Counted from the stretch's first letter, positions 46,026-54,409 are shown. The stretch is DNA of 64,000 bases from Anaerolineae bacterium (GCA_013178095.1 JABLXK010000005.1:117388-181387); one strand, 5' to 3'. A program made the numbers and translations. Notes: generated from the letters alone by a model not told the origin.

Positions 46026-46889
46026 TCAATCCGGCAGCGCCACCACGTAAGCCTTCCAGTCCAATTCTGCCAATGCAGCGACACGGGCATACCCCTTGCG
46101 CATACGGTGTAGGCTATACCGGTTGGCTGTCAGTTGCTCCCACACTTGCGCAGCCGCCTGCTCACCATGCAGCTCGATCAGGAAGATCGGGCGGGCATCT
46201 TTCAAGATGCGGGTCATTCCTGCCAGCGCCATGCCTTCGCCGCCCTCGATATCCAGTTTAACCAACCCGGGTAGCGGGTGTTTTTCCTTGTATACAAAAT
46301 CATCCAGCGCCAATCCAGCCACCGTGATGGATTGCTCGTAGTGTTCATCGCGGCCGGCAGAGCCGGCGGCTTTTCCCATCGCGCCGGAATGGTGCATAAA
46401 AAAGGTCACCGGTTGGCTCCCGGCTACCACCGCGGCATGCCGTACGGCAACGCGCGTTCCCAGTCCATTGAGCTTGAGATTCTGTTCCAGGCGCTGGATG
46501 TTAGCCGGCAGGGCTTCGAAAGCGAAAACCTGCCCGTCCGGCCCGTTCAGGCGCGTGGCCATCAGGCTGATGTAGCCGATGTTGGCGCCCACGTCATAAA
46601 CCGTCATGCCGGGGCGGATGAAGCGCCGGGCGGCTGCCTGCAGGTCGGGTTCATAAGTACCCAGCCAGTAATCTTTTTCGCTGTGCAAATCCAGCGCCAT
46701 GCGCAGTCCAACCAGCACACCCCCCGCGATTTCTGTTTCGGTGATTCCCCGTGGAGCAGCTTTGTTCAGCGAGCGCCGCAGGAAAGCTGCCAGGAAGGGC
46801 ACCTTGTAGAACCAGCGCTTGACGGAAACAGGCAGCGCGCGCGCCGTCCAGGAGGCAAGTTTCAACAGCGGATTTTTGGCAGCGCTCAT
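46026..46889 (-). CDS. FkbM-family methyltransferase
   Basis: The 287-residue SAM-dependent methyltransferase has the core MTVYDVGANIGYISLMATRL (SAM motif I) and VFAFEALPANIQRLEQNLKLNG (motif II). VKLDIEGGEGMALAGMTRIL is the FkbM signature near the end. Members methylate hydroxyls of sugars and natural products. A hydrophobic, basic N-terminus (LKLASWTARALPVSVKRWFY) may dock on the membrane. The start overlaps the GNAT gene stop by 4 nt. Confidence 0.87.
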   Translation of the reverse strand: MSAAKNPLLKLASWTARALPVSVKRWFYKVPFLAAFLRRSLNKAAPRGITETEIAGGVLVGLRMALDLHSEKDYWLGTYEPDLQAAARRFIRPGMTVYDVGANIGYISLMATRLNGPDGQVFAFEALPANIQRLEQNLKLNGLGTRVAVRHAAVVAGSQPVTFFMHHSGAMGKAAGSAGRDEHYEQSITVAGLALDDFVYKEKHPLPGLVKLDIEGGEGMALAGMTRILKDARPIFLIELHGEQAAAQVWEQLTANRYSLHRMRKGYARVAALAELDWKAYVVALPD

Positions 46890-47368
46890 AAGTCGATTTC
46901 CAATTCGATTTCGTCGCGGATGGGAATGCCGTTCTCTCCCACCAGCGGGATTTCCGGTTTGATTTTTCTGGAGAGTTCAAGCGCGCCCGGGCGCAGTGCC
47001 GCCAGGCGGAAGCCGCGTTTTTGGTAAAAAGCCAGCGCGTTGAGGTTATCGTTAGTGGTCACCAGATGCAACCGCGCGCAGCCTTTGGCGCGCGCTTCTT
47101 CTTTCACCGCTTCGATCAGCAAGCTGCCGATACCCAGGCCGGGCTGGAAAGCATCCAGCGACATGACCTCGCAAGCGTTTTCGCGGATGCAATAAGTCAC
47201 CAGGCCGCAAATTTCCGCATCGCGCAGAGCCAAAAAGCCCGGCAACTCCGCCGGAAAAAACACTTCCCCGTGCACGACCATGCGCGCCGAGCCCCAATGC
47301 GCGACGATCAGTTTTTCGACCTGGGAATGGTCTTCATTCCGAACCGGGCGGATGCAAATATCCTGCAT
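46886..47368 (-). CDS. GNAT-family N-acetyltransferase
   Basis: The 160-residue protein has the GNAT fold: ICIRPVRNEDHSQVEKLI, the acetyl-CoA pyrophosphate motif FQPGLGIGSLLIEAVKEEAR (QxxGxG type) and the C-terminal ALAFYQKRGFRLAALRPGA. The last 25 residues (IKPEIPLVGENGIPIRDEIE) match small-molecule or ribosomal-type acetyltransferases of this length. The substrate is unknown. It lies 9 nt after the HIT gene and overlaps the FkbM gene, giving a HIT-GNAT-FkbM operon. Confidence 0.87.
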   Translation of the reverse strand: MQDICIRPVRNEDHSQVEKLIVAHWGSARMVVHGEVFFPAELPGFLALRDAEICGLVTYCIRENACEVMSLDAFQPGLGIGSLLIEAVKEEARAKGCARLHLVTTNDNLNALAFYQKRGFRLAALRPGALELSRKIKPEIPLVGENGIPIRDEIELEIDL

Positions 47369-47377
47369 AGTTCGCCG

Positions 47378-47866
47378 CTATGCCATTTGCCGCCAGGCAT
47401 CTTTCAGGCGCGCGTATGTTTCGCACAGGTCTTCCGGCAGCACGCGCACATCCCCGACCGAGGTCATGAAGTTCGTATCGCCGCCCCAGCGCGGAACCAC
47501 GTGGAAATGCACGTGTTCCGCCACACCCGCCCCGGCCACGGCGCCCAGGTTGGCGCCGATATTATAGCCTTCCGGTTTGTATACCTGGTTGATGACCTGG
47601 ATGGATTGCTGGATGAGATGCATGATATCGGCAGTGGCGTGGCTGTTTAGCTCGGCCAGCGTGCCCACGTGCTGAAAAGGCACTACCATGACGTGACCGC
47701 TGGTGTAGGGATAGCGGTTGAGGATCACGAAAGCCTGAGGGCCGCGCTTAACGATCAGGTTCTCGCAGGTGTCCTCCTTTTGGAGCGCATCACAAAAAAT
47801 GCACCCCTTGGGTGCCTGGTGATCCCGGATGTAAGTCATGCGCCAGGGCGACCAGATCTGTTTCAT
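47378..47866 (-). CDS. HIT-family nucleotide hydrolase/phosphorylase
   Basis: The 162-residue protein has the histidine triad AEHVHFHVVPRW and the N-terminal MKQIWSPWRMTYI typical of the bacterial Ap4A-phosphorylase-like HIT branch. A zinc-type GCIFC pair lies nearby. It should act on dinucleoside polyphosphates or nucleoside phosphoramidates. I chose ATG 47866. A GGAG lies 11 nt upstream. It is divergent from xseA. Confidence 0.88.
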   Translation of the reverse strand: MKQIWSPWRMTYIRDHQAPKGCIFCDALQKEDTCENLIVKRGPQAFVILNRYPYTSGHVMVVPFQHVGTLAELNSHATADIMHLIQQSIQVINQVYKPEGYNIGANLGAVAGAGVAEHVHFHVVPRWGGDTNFMTSVGDVRVLPEDLCETYARLKDAWRQMA

Positions 47867-47927
47867 AATCAATAAGCTCCTTAAAACGAACTTTCAGCCC
47901 CAATTCTAACGCATAACTCAGGCTTGA

Positions 47928-47956
47928 TTGACATCCGTCCGCAGAGAGGGTATCCT
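47928..47956 (+). promoter_or_regulatory. xseA promoter, leaderless arrangement
   Basis: TTGACA (47928-47933) and TATCCT (47951-47956) are exactly 17 nt apart. The ATG begins 6 nt after the -10, so transcription should start at about the first base of the codon. No Shine-Dalgarno is present. Confidence 0.75.
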
Positions 47957-47962
47957 AACCGT

Positions 47963-49207
47963 ATGTTCCCAAACGACCCAGCCGGACAACCCGCCGTCTA
48001 TACCGTGTCAGACCTGACCGCTTACATCCGCGCGGTGCTGGAAAGCAACGAGAACCTGATCGATATTTGGGTGTCAGGCGAGATTTCCAATCTCTCGCAG
48101 CCCAAGTCCGGCCATGTGTACTTTACCCTGAAAGATATCAATGCCTCGCTGCGCTGTGTCATCTGGCGCGAACAGGCCTGGCGCCTGAAAGGCGCGCTGC
48201 GCGACGGCATGGCCGTTGAAGCGCATGGTTCTATCTCAGTCTATGAACAGGGCGGGCAATACCAGCTCTATGTGGACGGCTTGCGCGCCGCCGGGGAAGG
48301 CCTGCTCTACCAGGAATTTCTGCGCCTGAAAGCTGCGCTGGAAGCCGAAGGGTTGTTCGATGCGGCGCGCAAACGGCCGCTGCCGCCTCTGCCCAGCGTG
48401 ATCGGCATCGTCACCTCGCCCACCGGCGCGGCGCTGCAGGACATGCTCAACACGCTGCGCGCGCGCTACCCGCTGGCGCGGGTGGTGCTGGCGCCGGCAG
48501 CCGTGCAGGGTGAGGACGCGCCCCTGCAGATCGTGGACGCGCTGCGCAAGTTGAACGATCGCATCCATCCGGACGTGATCATCATGGCGCGCGGCGGCGG
48601 TTCGCTTGAGGACCTGTGGGCATTCAACGACGAGCGCGTGGTACGCGCGGTGGCTGCTTCGCAAGCGCCGGTCATCAGCGGCGTGGGGCACGAGACCGAT
48701 TTCACCCTGACCGATTTCGCCGCCGACCTGCGCGCACCCACGCCCACCGGAGCGGCGGTGCTGGCCGCGCCGGATATCGCGGACCTGCAAGCCGGCTTGC
48801 AAGGGTTAGCGCTGCAATTGCAGCAGGGGGCGCGCGAACGCCTGGCAGCTTTCTCGTTGGAGTTGACCACAGCCGCGCACCGCCTGGAGCGGCAATCGCC
48901 CGCCTGGCGCGTGCGCCAGGGCAGGCAGCATCTCGATGACCTCAGCCAGAGACTGTATCTATCGGCAGTTCATGATCTAAAATCCCGGAAATCCCACCTC
49001 GCCAACCTGGTTGAACGGCTGGCAAACCTGGATCCTGTACGCGTGCTGCGGCGCGGTTACGCTCTGATTCAGGATGCAAAAGGCGCTTTGATAACCACCA
49101 TCAAGCAGGTAAAATTAGGTCAGGAAATCAATGTACAGATAGCGGATGGTTCCCTGGACGCGCAAGTGCAGCATATTTCCGAAAAAGATAGAAAAGGAAC
49201 GGCATAA
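47963..49207 (+). CDS. xseA: Exodeoxyribonuclease VII large subunit
   Basis: The 414-residue nuclease subunit has an N-terminal OB fold (YTVSDLTAYIRAVLESNENL, SGEISNLSQPKSGHVYFTLKD) and the catalytic core. The core includes PSVIGIVTSPTGAALQDMLNTL, PDVIIMARGGGSLEDLWAFNDE and GVGHETDFTLTDFAADLRAPTPTGAA. A coiled-coil tail follows that binds XseB. It degrades single-stranded DNA from both ends. xseB follows after 3 nt. Confidence 0.95.
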   Translation: MFPNDPAGQPAVYTVSDLTAYIRAVLESNENLIDIWVSGEISNLSQPKSGHVYFTLKDINASLRCVIWREQAWRLKGALRDGMAVEAHGSISVYEQGGQYQLYVDGLRAAGEGLLYQEFLRLKAALEAEGLFDAARKRPLPPLPSVIGIVTSPTGAALQDMLNTLRARYPLARVVLAPAAVQGEDAPLQIVDALRKLNDRIHPDVIIMARGGGSLEDLWAFNDERVVRAVAASQAPVISGVGHETDFTLTDFAADLRAPTPTGAAVLAAPDIADLQAGLQGLALQLQQGARERLAAFSLELTTAAHRLERQSPAWRVRQGRQHLDDLSQRLYLSAVHDLKSRKSHLANLVERLANLDPVRVLRRGYALIQDAKGALITTIKQVKLGQEINVQIADGSLDAQVQHISEKDRKGTA

Positions 49208-49210
49208 GTC

Positions 49211-49441
49211 ATGGCGAAAGCAAACCCGGCAGTGGAGCAATTGACCTATGAACAGGCGTTGCAGGAACTTGAAAAGATCCTGGCGGATTTAGAAAGCGAA
49301 TCGCGCGGGTTGGACGACACCATGAACCTGTTCGAACGCGGGCGGCAATTGATCCAGCATTGTCAAACGCTGCTGGACAAAGCCGAATTGAAAGTCCGCA
49401 CATTGGGACAAAATAACGATATCGAGGAAACAGAGGATTAA
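49211..49441 (+). CDS. xseB: Exodeoxyribonuclease VII small subunit
   Basis: The 76-residue helical protein matches the family pattern: LTYEQALQELEKILADLES, then DDTMNLFERGRQLIQHCQTLLDKAE. It wraps around the XseA coiled coil in the holoenzyme. It directly follows xseA, and the DUF212 gene follows after 9 nt. Confidence 0.94.
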   Translation: MAKANPAVEQLTYEQALQELEKILADLESESRGLDDTMNLFERGRQLIQHCQTLLDKAELKVRTLGQNNDIEETED

Positions 49442-49450
49442 AAAGCGGGC

Positions 49451-49900
49451 ATGCTGAATGATTTGATCCACAACCAGGTTGTCATCGCCGCCTTTTTGGC
49501 ATGGATGATCGGCCAGTTTCTGAAATTCCCCTTGGAATACCTGTTGAACAAACAATGGAACTGGGGCATCATTTTCAGTTCCGGCGGACTGCCCAGTTCG
49601 CATTCTTCACTGGTCACCGCGGTGACCCTCACCATCGGCCTGCAGGAGGGTTTCGGCTCGGCGGTCTTCGCGCTTTCCGCAGCCATTGCCATGGTCGTGA
49701 TCTACGACGCTGCCGGTGTGCGCCGCCAGGCCGGCATCCACGCCGAGCGTATCAACCAGATCATGAGCAAATTCTTTGAAAGCGGGCAGCTTCCGGAAAA
49801 AGAATTAAAAGAAATGCTCGGCCACACACCCTTCGAGGTATTGGCCGGCATTTTACTGGGCGTGATCATCAGCCTGACGCTCTACTGGACCACGCATTAA
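49451..49900 (+). CDS. Divergent PAP2 family (DUF212) membrane protein
   Basis: The 149-residue membrane protein has the DUF212 signature FSSGGLPSSHSSLVTAVTLTIG, a PAP2-like PSSH motif, followed by YDAAGVRRQAGIHAERINQIM. About three hydrophobic helices are present. It may be a lipid phosphatase, but activity is not shown for most members. It is co-directional with xseAB and overlaps the 3' end of herA by 4 nt in convergent orientation. Confidence 0.87.
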   Translation: MLNDLIHNQVVIAAFLAWMIGQFLKFPLEYLLNKQWNWGIIFSSGGLPSSHSSLVTAVTLTIGLQEGFGSAVFALSAAIAMVVIYDAAGVRRQAGIHAERINQIMSKFFESGQLPEKELKEMLGHTPFEVLAGILLGVIISLTLYWTTH

Positions 49901-51615
49901 TCCGGATACAGTTTTTTAATGACCTGTTCCTGATCCAATCCAACCTTCCGGTTGGATTTGACATCTTTCCAAAACTGTTCGTCGTAGCGCCGTGAACGCA
50001 CCAGGATGGGCATGGGCACGCCCCAGCCCAACAACAGCACCTCCTCCTTGGGCTGCAGGCGCGAGAGCATGCCGCGCAGCGCGTCGCGCCCGGCCAGGCC
50101 GGAAAGCGCCGCGTGAATGTCATCCTCATCCCCCAGCCAGCCGCACACGCGCGTGCCCAACTGCGACATGACCTCGTCGTAGATTTGTGAGGGGCGCTGG
50201 TCGATCACCAACAAGGTCACGTAGTACTTGCGCATCTCGCGCGCGATGGTGCTGAAAGTGGTTTGCGAAGCCATGTCGCGATTGAGCAGCTTGTGCGCTT
50301 CCTCCACCACAATCACCAGCGGGCGCGGTTCCTGCCCTTTGCCGCTGCGGAATTCATTGGTGATCTTTTCCCACTCCTCGCGGATGCGGCGCGTCAGCAA
50401 GTTGGAAATCAACAGGTAATCCAGGTCGCTTTCAAAATCGCCGAAAGAAAGCACAATGTGCTTACCTTTTTTTAATGCATCCATCACCGCCTGGATGCTG
50501 TCGGCGGGTGGATTTTCCAGGATATAAGGGCGGTTGAACAAACGCCGTAGTTTGTCATGCAGGCCTTCGGCTGCCATTTGGTTGACCCCGCACTGGTTGG
50601 CCCAATACGCCACGCTGTCGGGCGCGGGCACTTTCTTGCCGTCTTCGTTTTCAATCACGGCTCCGCGCCTCATTTCCTTGAAGGCTTTGAACCAGTGATC
50701 GCTGCCGAAGGATTGCTTGAGCGCGTCCAGCACTGTCGGCGTGGTTTCCTTTAAATTAAGTTCAAGGGTCAGCAATTCGATATCTTCCGGCAGGAGGTCG
50801 CGGTAACCCAGCACCAGGTTGAAATCCGGCACGCTGCCGCGGATGGCGGCGCCGGCGCCTACCCCCACCACCTGCACCCTGGCTGCGCCGAAGCCGCTGC
50901 GCAACCCACGCACATTTTGCCCGGTATCCGAAGCAGTATCGTCCAGGCCGTATTCATTGTGCATGTCGTACACCAGCACCGAGGCGCGGTTGCGGTCGAT
51001 CAAGCCTGCCAGCAGCATGCGCGTCAGGAAGGACTTGCCCGAGCCGGTGGCGCCGAAGATACCCGACGAACGCTGGATGAGTTTGTCCAGGTTGACGCAT
51101 ACCGGGTGATCCTGCTCGCGCGTGAACCCGATCACGAAATTGCCTTCTTCTTCCGGTTTGCCGAAGATCTCCGCCACATCCCCGGCGCTGGCCAGGAACG
51201 CATCCGCGTGGTGCACGGGGATGGACTTGACCGGCAGGGGATTCGGTTTCTCTTTATCGCCGGCCTCAATGGCTTTATGCCAGGCCATTTGCGCTTCAGG
51301 GTCAGCCGGTTCCTGTTCCAGCATCAACGCCGGCAGCACCACCAGATTGGTATACAGCGTTTGTTGATCCAGCAATCCGGCCAGGTTTTCCGGCAGGCGC
51401 TGGCGGCTGGGTTCCAGCGCATAGCGCGGGTCGACCGCCTGCAATTGCAGGTCGGTGGCGATGCCGTAGAAGAACCACTCCTGGCTGTCGATCACGATGA
51501 AACTGCCCTCCTGCACTTGTTGAGGCGGGACGCTCAACCGCACCTGCAAGTTCTCTTTAAGGCCGCCGCCGGTCACGCTGCCGATCAGTTTTCGGATGGA
51601 TGATTTCTCAGTCAT
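49897..51615 (-). CDS. herA: HerA-family DNA translocase/helicase
   Basis: The 572-residue ATPase has an N-terminal HAS-barrel (KLIGSVTGGGLKENLQVRLS to about residue 75) and the FtsK/HerA RecA-like core. Walker A is FGATGSGKSFLTRMLL, Walker B LVIVVEEAHKLLNRD, and the sensor/arginine-finger region is LLVIDQRPSQIYDEVMSQLG. The terminal hook RSRRYDEQFWKDVK is also typical. Hexameric HerA works with the nuclease NurA in DNA end resection in archaea. It is the last gene of nurA-X-herA. AAAGGA precedes the ATG. A divergent SOS-type box controls the operon. Confidence 0.92.
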   Translation of the reverse strand: MTEKSSIRKLIGSVTGGGLKENLQVRLSVPPQQVQEGSFIVIDSQEWFFYGIATDLQLQAVDPRYALEPSRQRLPENLAGLLDQQTLYTNLVVLPALMLEQEPADPEAQMAWHKAIEAGDKEKPNPLPVKSIPVHHADAFLASAGDVAEIFGKPEEEGNFVIGFTREQDHPVCVNLDKLIQRSSGIFGATGSGKSFLTRMLLAGLIDRNRASVLVYDMHNEYGLDDTASDTGQNVRGLRSGFGAARVQVVGVGAGAAIRGSVPDFNLVLGYRDLLPEDIELLTLELNLKETTPTVLDALKQSFGSDHWFKAFKEMRRGAVIENEDGKKVPAPDSVAYWANQCGVNQMAAEGLHDKLRRLFNRPYILENPPADSIQAVMDALKKGKHIVLSFGDFESDLDYLLISNLLTRRIREEWEKITNEFRSGKGQEPRPLVIVVEEAHKLLNRDMASQTTFSTIAREMRKYYVTLLVIDQRPSQIYDEVMSQLGTRVCGWLGDEDDIHAALSGLAGRDALRGMLSRLQPKEEVLLLGWGVPMPILVRSRRYDEQFWKDVKSNRKVGLDQEQVIKKLYPD

Positions 51616-51629
51616 AGTATCCTTTCCCC

Positions 51630-52232
51630 TTACGCGTTTTCCACGTCCGCCAGCGTTTCCAGGATGGGCATCAGGCGCGGGTAGTCATCGCGCAATTGGG
51701 TGATGATCCTGGCGGCCGCCTGGCCGAACCAGGCGCTGTTTCCTTGCGCCCGCTGCGCCGCGCCGGCTTGCGCCAGGTGGGCGGCCAGCAGATCGGCAGC
51801 GGGAACGTCCTGCGCATCCAGGATGTGGCGCAGATAACCGAAGCGGCTGCCGGCGGTGAACTCGCACAGTTCTTGCGTGCTGCACAGGTACATGCAATCC
51901 AGCGAGAGCGGCGGGCGCGCGGGCAGCAGATGCGAGATGCGGTTTTCGGTTTTACTGCCCACGAAGAGCACCGTCATCTCCACCGGTACGTTGCGGTTCA
52001 GCCGGTTATCCTGAATCACCGCTTCATCGACGGATGGCGCCGTCGCCAATTGGCGCACCAGCCCGTCGTCGTCGATGTGGATGTCGCCGATCAACCCGTA
52101 AACAACTTCCGTCTCAGAAAGGGGAATGCTGACCAGCGAGCCGAAAGCGGGGAATTGCTGGGCGGGCGGGCAGCCCACCACGCAAGCCCGCGTGTTGGAA
52201 CGCAGTAAACGACCGACAATGATCTTTTCCAT
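51630..52232 (-). CDS. Unrecognised middle gene of nurA-X-herA, HAS-barrel-like N-terminus
   Basis: I do not recognise this 200-residue protein by name. Its first 70 residues (IIVGRLLRSNTRACVVGCPP, then FGSLVSIPLSETEVVYGLIGDI) look like the HAS-barrel found at the N-terminus of HerA: a short beta barrel that sets a role and then reports on DNA. The second half is helical (AADLLAAHLAQAGAAQRA, FGQAAARIITQLRDDYPRLM) with a Cys pair, CMYLCSTQELCEF. It overlaps or abuts nurA and lies 14 nt before herA, so the three should be made together and may form one complex. ATG 52232 follows AGGA. Confidence 0.75.
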   Translation of the reverse strand: MEKIIVGRLLRSNTRACVVGCPPAQQFPAFGSLVSIPLSETEVVYGLIGDIHIDDDGLVRQLATAPSVDEAVIQDNRLNRNVPVEMTVLFVGSKTENRISHLLPARPPLSLDCMYLCSTQELCEFTAGSRFGYLRHILDAQDVPAADLLAAHLAQAGAAQRAQGNSAWFGQAAARIITQLRDDYPRLMPILETLADVENA

Positions 52233-52234
52233 AA

Positions 52235-53374
52235 TCACATCCTGGTTCTGGATTGCAGCATCTTGGCTGCCAATTTGTTTGAGGGTAGAAACGCATCCAT
52301 GCCCTTGTTTTGAAGCTCCTGCAGCAGCGCCCGTTGAAGCTGTTCTTTTTCATCGTAATGCACCACCGCTTCTTCATGCGCGCGGTGCAAGAGATAGGGG
52401 TACGGCCGGCTGCCCATGACGCGGCATTGCTCCAACAGCGCAATCTGCAAGCGCTCGATTTTTTCGGGATTGCCCGCCACCCAGGCCGGGATCTCCACCC
52501 GCACGATGTATGCCTTCTCGGGGCGGCCGACATTCAAATAGAAAAAATGCACCCGCAGTGTTTCGCCGTAATGCTTGCTGGAAGTGGATTGCATTTCGAA
52601 CACCGCCGATCGCCCGCCGGGCGGCAGCAGCGCTTCCATCAGGCTGACATCCGGCAAGGCTTTCTGCTCTTTGGGCAGCGGCTGCCCGGTTTTAAAGATG
52701 TACAACATCTGGGTGATGGTGGTGGATTGCGAGCGGTCGATGTAACCGGCCAGGCTGAAATCCTTTTGCGCAAGGAGTTGCATGGCCGCGATGTAGCGTT
52801 CGAATTCCGGTTGGAATTGTCGGCCCTGGCGCGGCTCGTGGTACAACTCCAGCGGTCCATCACGCAGCGCGATCACCGGTAAATCATGCGAAGCCTGGCA
52901 GCTTACCAGGATATCCAGCTCCGCCACGTCGCGTTTGAGGCTGATCAGGTCTTCGCTGAGCAGCTCGAATTCGACGCCGGCGGGAAAATCCTCCAGAATG
53001 GCGGATTCCGTTCGGATCACGGGCGCTTGACCACTGGCAGTATCCAGCATAACCAGGCTGGTATTGATCAGCGCCAGCGGCACGGCGTCATGCGCGCTGG
53101 GGACGATCTGCGAACCATCCGCCGCCAGCAATAAGCACTCGCCTGACCCGGAAGAGGAAAAAAACCGGTTGACAACCTCCCCTGCCGGCAGGGCGCAGCG
53201 CTCATCCGCGAAAGCCCGGCAGCTTTGACGCAGCGTTTCGCGCGGCTCGCCAGCGCATTCGTTCAACCATGCCAGCAACTGCTCGCGCTGGGCAGTCGTT
53301 TTCTCCCGCGCGGCAGCGCTTTTTTGGGCATAATCGCGGAGCTGGGGTTGAAGTTCAAGGTAATTGAGCGGCAT
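52235..53374 (-). CDS. nurA: NurA-domain nuclease
   Basis: The 379-residue protein has the NurA pattern. A helical N-terminus precedes CLLLAADGSQIVPSAHDAV with the first catalytic Asp, VIALRDGPLELYHE with the second, and FSLAGYIDRSQSTTITQML. The C-terminal strands and HRAHEEAVVHYDEKEQLQ close the RNase H-like core. NurA is a Mn-dependent 5'-3' exonuclease that acts with HerA. It is the first gene of the operon. Its promoter holds TATAAT and an adjoining LexA-type box, which suggests induction by DNA damage. Bacterial members are less studied than archaeal ones. Confidence 0.87.
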   Translation of the reverse strand: MPLNYLELQPQLRDYAQKSAAAREKTTAQREQLLAWLNECAGEPRETLRQSCRAFADERCALPAGEVVNRFFSSSGSGECLLLAADGSQIVPSAHDAVPLALINTSLVMLDTASGQAPVIRTESAILEDFPAGVEFELLSEDLISLKRDVAELDILVSCQASHDLPVIALRDGPLELYHEPRQGRQFQPEFERYIAAMQLLAQKDFSLAGYIDRSQSTTITQMLYIFKTGQPLPKEQKALPDVSLMEALLPPGGRSAVFEMQSTSSKHYGETLRVHFFYLNVGRPEKAYIVRVEIPAWVAGNPEKIERLQIALLEQCRVMGSRPYPYLLHRAHEEAVVHYDEKEQLQRALLQELQNKGMDAFLPSNKLAAKMLQSRTRM

Positions 53375-53395
53375 AACGGCATCCCCGGGTATTCT

Positions 53396-53437
53396 CGAAC
53401 ATATGTTTGATTATATCGAAAAGCAGGATTCAGACAA
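53396..53437 (-). promoter_or_regulatory. nurA operon promoter with SOS-type LexA box
   Basis: On the minus strand TTGTCT (53432-53437) and TATAAT (53410-53415) are 16 nt apart. The next 14 bases (53396-53409, plus strand CGAACATATGTTTG) differ at one base from the Bacillus LexA consensus CGAACATATGTTCG. The box covers the expected start site, 22 nt before the nurA ATG. Confidence 0.8.
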
Positions 53438-53447
53438 GGTTAAATAA

Positions 53448-53478
53448 AAAGAGGAAGGTGAGGTCTGCCTTCCTCTTT
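53448..53478 (-). terminator. Terminator of the 53495-54259 lipoprotein gene
   Basis: AAAGAGGAAGG (53448-53458) and CCTTCCTCTTT (53468-53478) are perfect arms of an 11-bp stem. On the minus strand it is followed by TTTATTT, and it lies downstream of the lipoprotein stop. Confidence 0.82.
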
Positions 53479-53494
53479 CAGGGGGAACAGGGAA

Positions 53495-54259
53495 CTAATC
53501 GGGTTTGCTGGCTTCGACCCAGTTAAAGGTCGCGTCCAGTTCTTTTCCGTAACCAAGGAATCCGAAACCAATGGTGCCTTCGCTAAAGGTATCATCCTTA
53601 ATTGCCAGGGGGCGTTTTTCCCAGTAGAGCTGTTCGCCGTTGACGAAAGCCGAGATGGTATCGCCCACGCAGGACAGTGAGAACTGGTTCTTGTTCAAAC
53701 CGCCCACGATTTTGGTGCTGCCAACGCGTTTCTCCACAAAGTTGGTATAGGCGTTTTTACCCTCATCTTGTTTGTACTGGTCAAAGCGCAGCAATTCATA
53801 ATAGCCGCTGGGACTGATGCGGAACTCGTACCACCCGGCTTCGCTGGCGCGGCAAATGAGCGAGAAGGCGTTATCCAACGGGCCCGCATTTTCGACTTCA
53901 GCCGTCACGATTACATCTTTATAGGTGTGTTTTTTATTCATAAAGATGAAATTGGTATCGTTGGGCGGCAGGGTTTGCAGCCGCAGCTTGCCGTTGATCT
54001 GGTTCCAGATCAATTGGCTTTCCAGGCCGGAAACCACTTTCAAGCCCCAGTCGTTGTTGATATCATCCTCGAGTTCATCGCGGTAATAGGGATTGCCTTC
54101 CGGCAGCACCGCTTCGGTCGGTTCGGGTTTGATTTCCTGCAATTCCATATTCTCGACAATATCCTTGTTGGAATTACCCAGGCTTACAGTCGGCATGGAT
54201 CCGCAGGATGCCAGGACAAAAGCTCCCAGCAGCAGGACGATCAGAAATTTATTTTTCAT
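53495..54259 (-). CDS. Lipoprotein with a laminin-G/DUF1080-like beta-sandwich
   Basis: The 254-residue protein has a lipobox (LGAFVLASCG) and a short acidic linker. A beta-rich domain follows, containing NDWGLKVVSGLES, DVIVTAEVENAGPLDNAFSL, WYEFRISPSGYYELLRFDQY and NGEQLYWEKR. This pattern resembles concanavalin-like domains that bind carbohydrate. The function is unknown. ATG 54259 follows GGAGAG. A perfect inverted repeat lies 32 nt upstream (54291-54319), either an operator or an attenuator. Confidence 0.75.
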   Translation of the reverse strand: MKNKFLIVLLLGAFVLASCGSMPTVSLGNSNKDIVENMELQEIKPEPTEAVLPEGNPYYRDELEDDINNDWGLKVVSGLESQLIWNQINGKLRLQTLPPNDTNFIFMNKKHTYKDVIVTAEVENAGPLDNAFSLICRASEAGWYEFRISPSGYYELLRFDQYKQDEGKNAYTNFVEKRVGSTKIVGGLNKNQFSLSCVGDTISAFVNGEQLYWEKRPLAIKDDTFSEGTIGFGFLGYGKELDATFNWVEASKPD

Positions 54260-54290
54260 TTCACTCTCCATTTATTGTTCTTAAAAAACC

Positions 54291-54319
54291 TTTAGTGGTA
54301 TATTGGTCATACCACTAAA
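54291..54319. promoter_or_regulatory. Perfect 11-bp inverted repeat ahead of the lipoprotein gene
   Basis: TTTAGTGGTAT (54291-54301) and ATACCACTAAA (54309-54319) flank a 7-nt loop. The GGTAT...ATACC core is of a type bound by some dimeric regulators. On the minus strand it runs into GGTTTTTTAAG, so it could also be an attenuator. Confidence 0.5.
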
Positions 54320-54409
54320 CCATAGTTTAGCATGTTTCAGGTTTTTGTCAATAGGTCTCGGGAAGATTAACAGGTTGTTATTCCGATAATATTGACCCGA
54401 TATGTGGGA

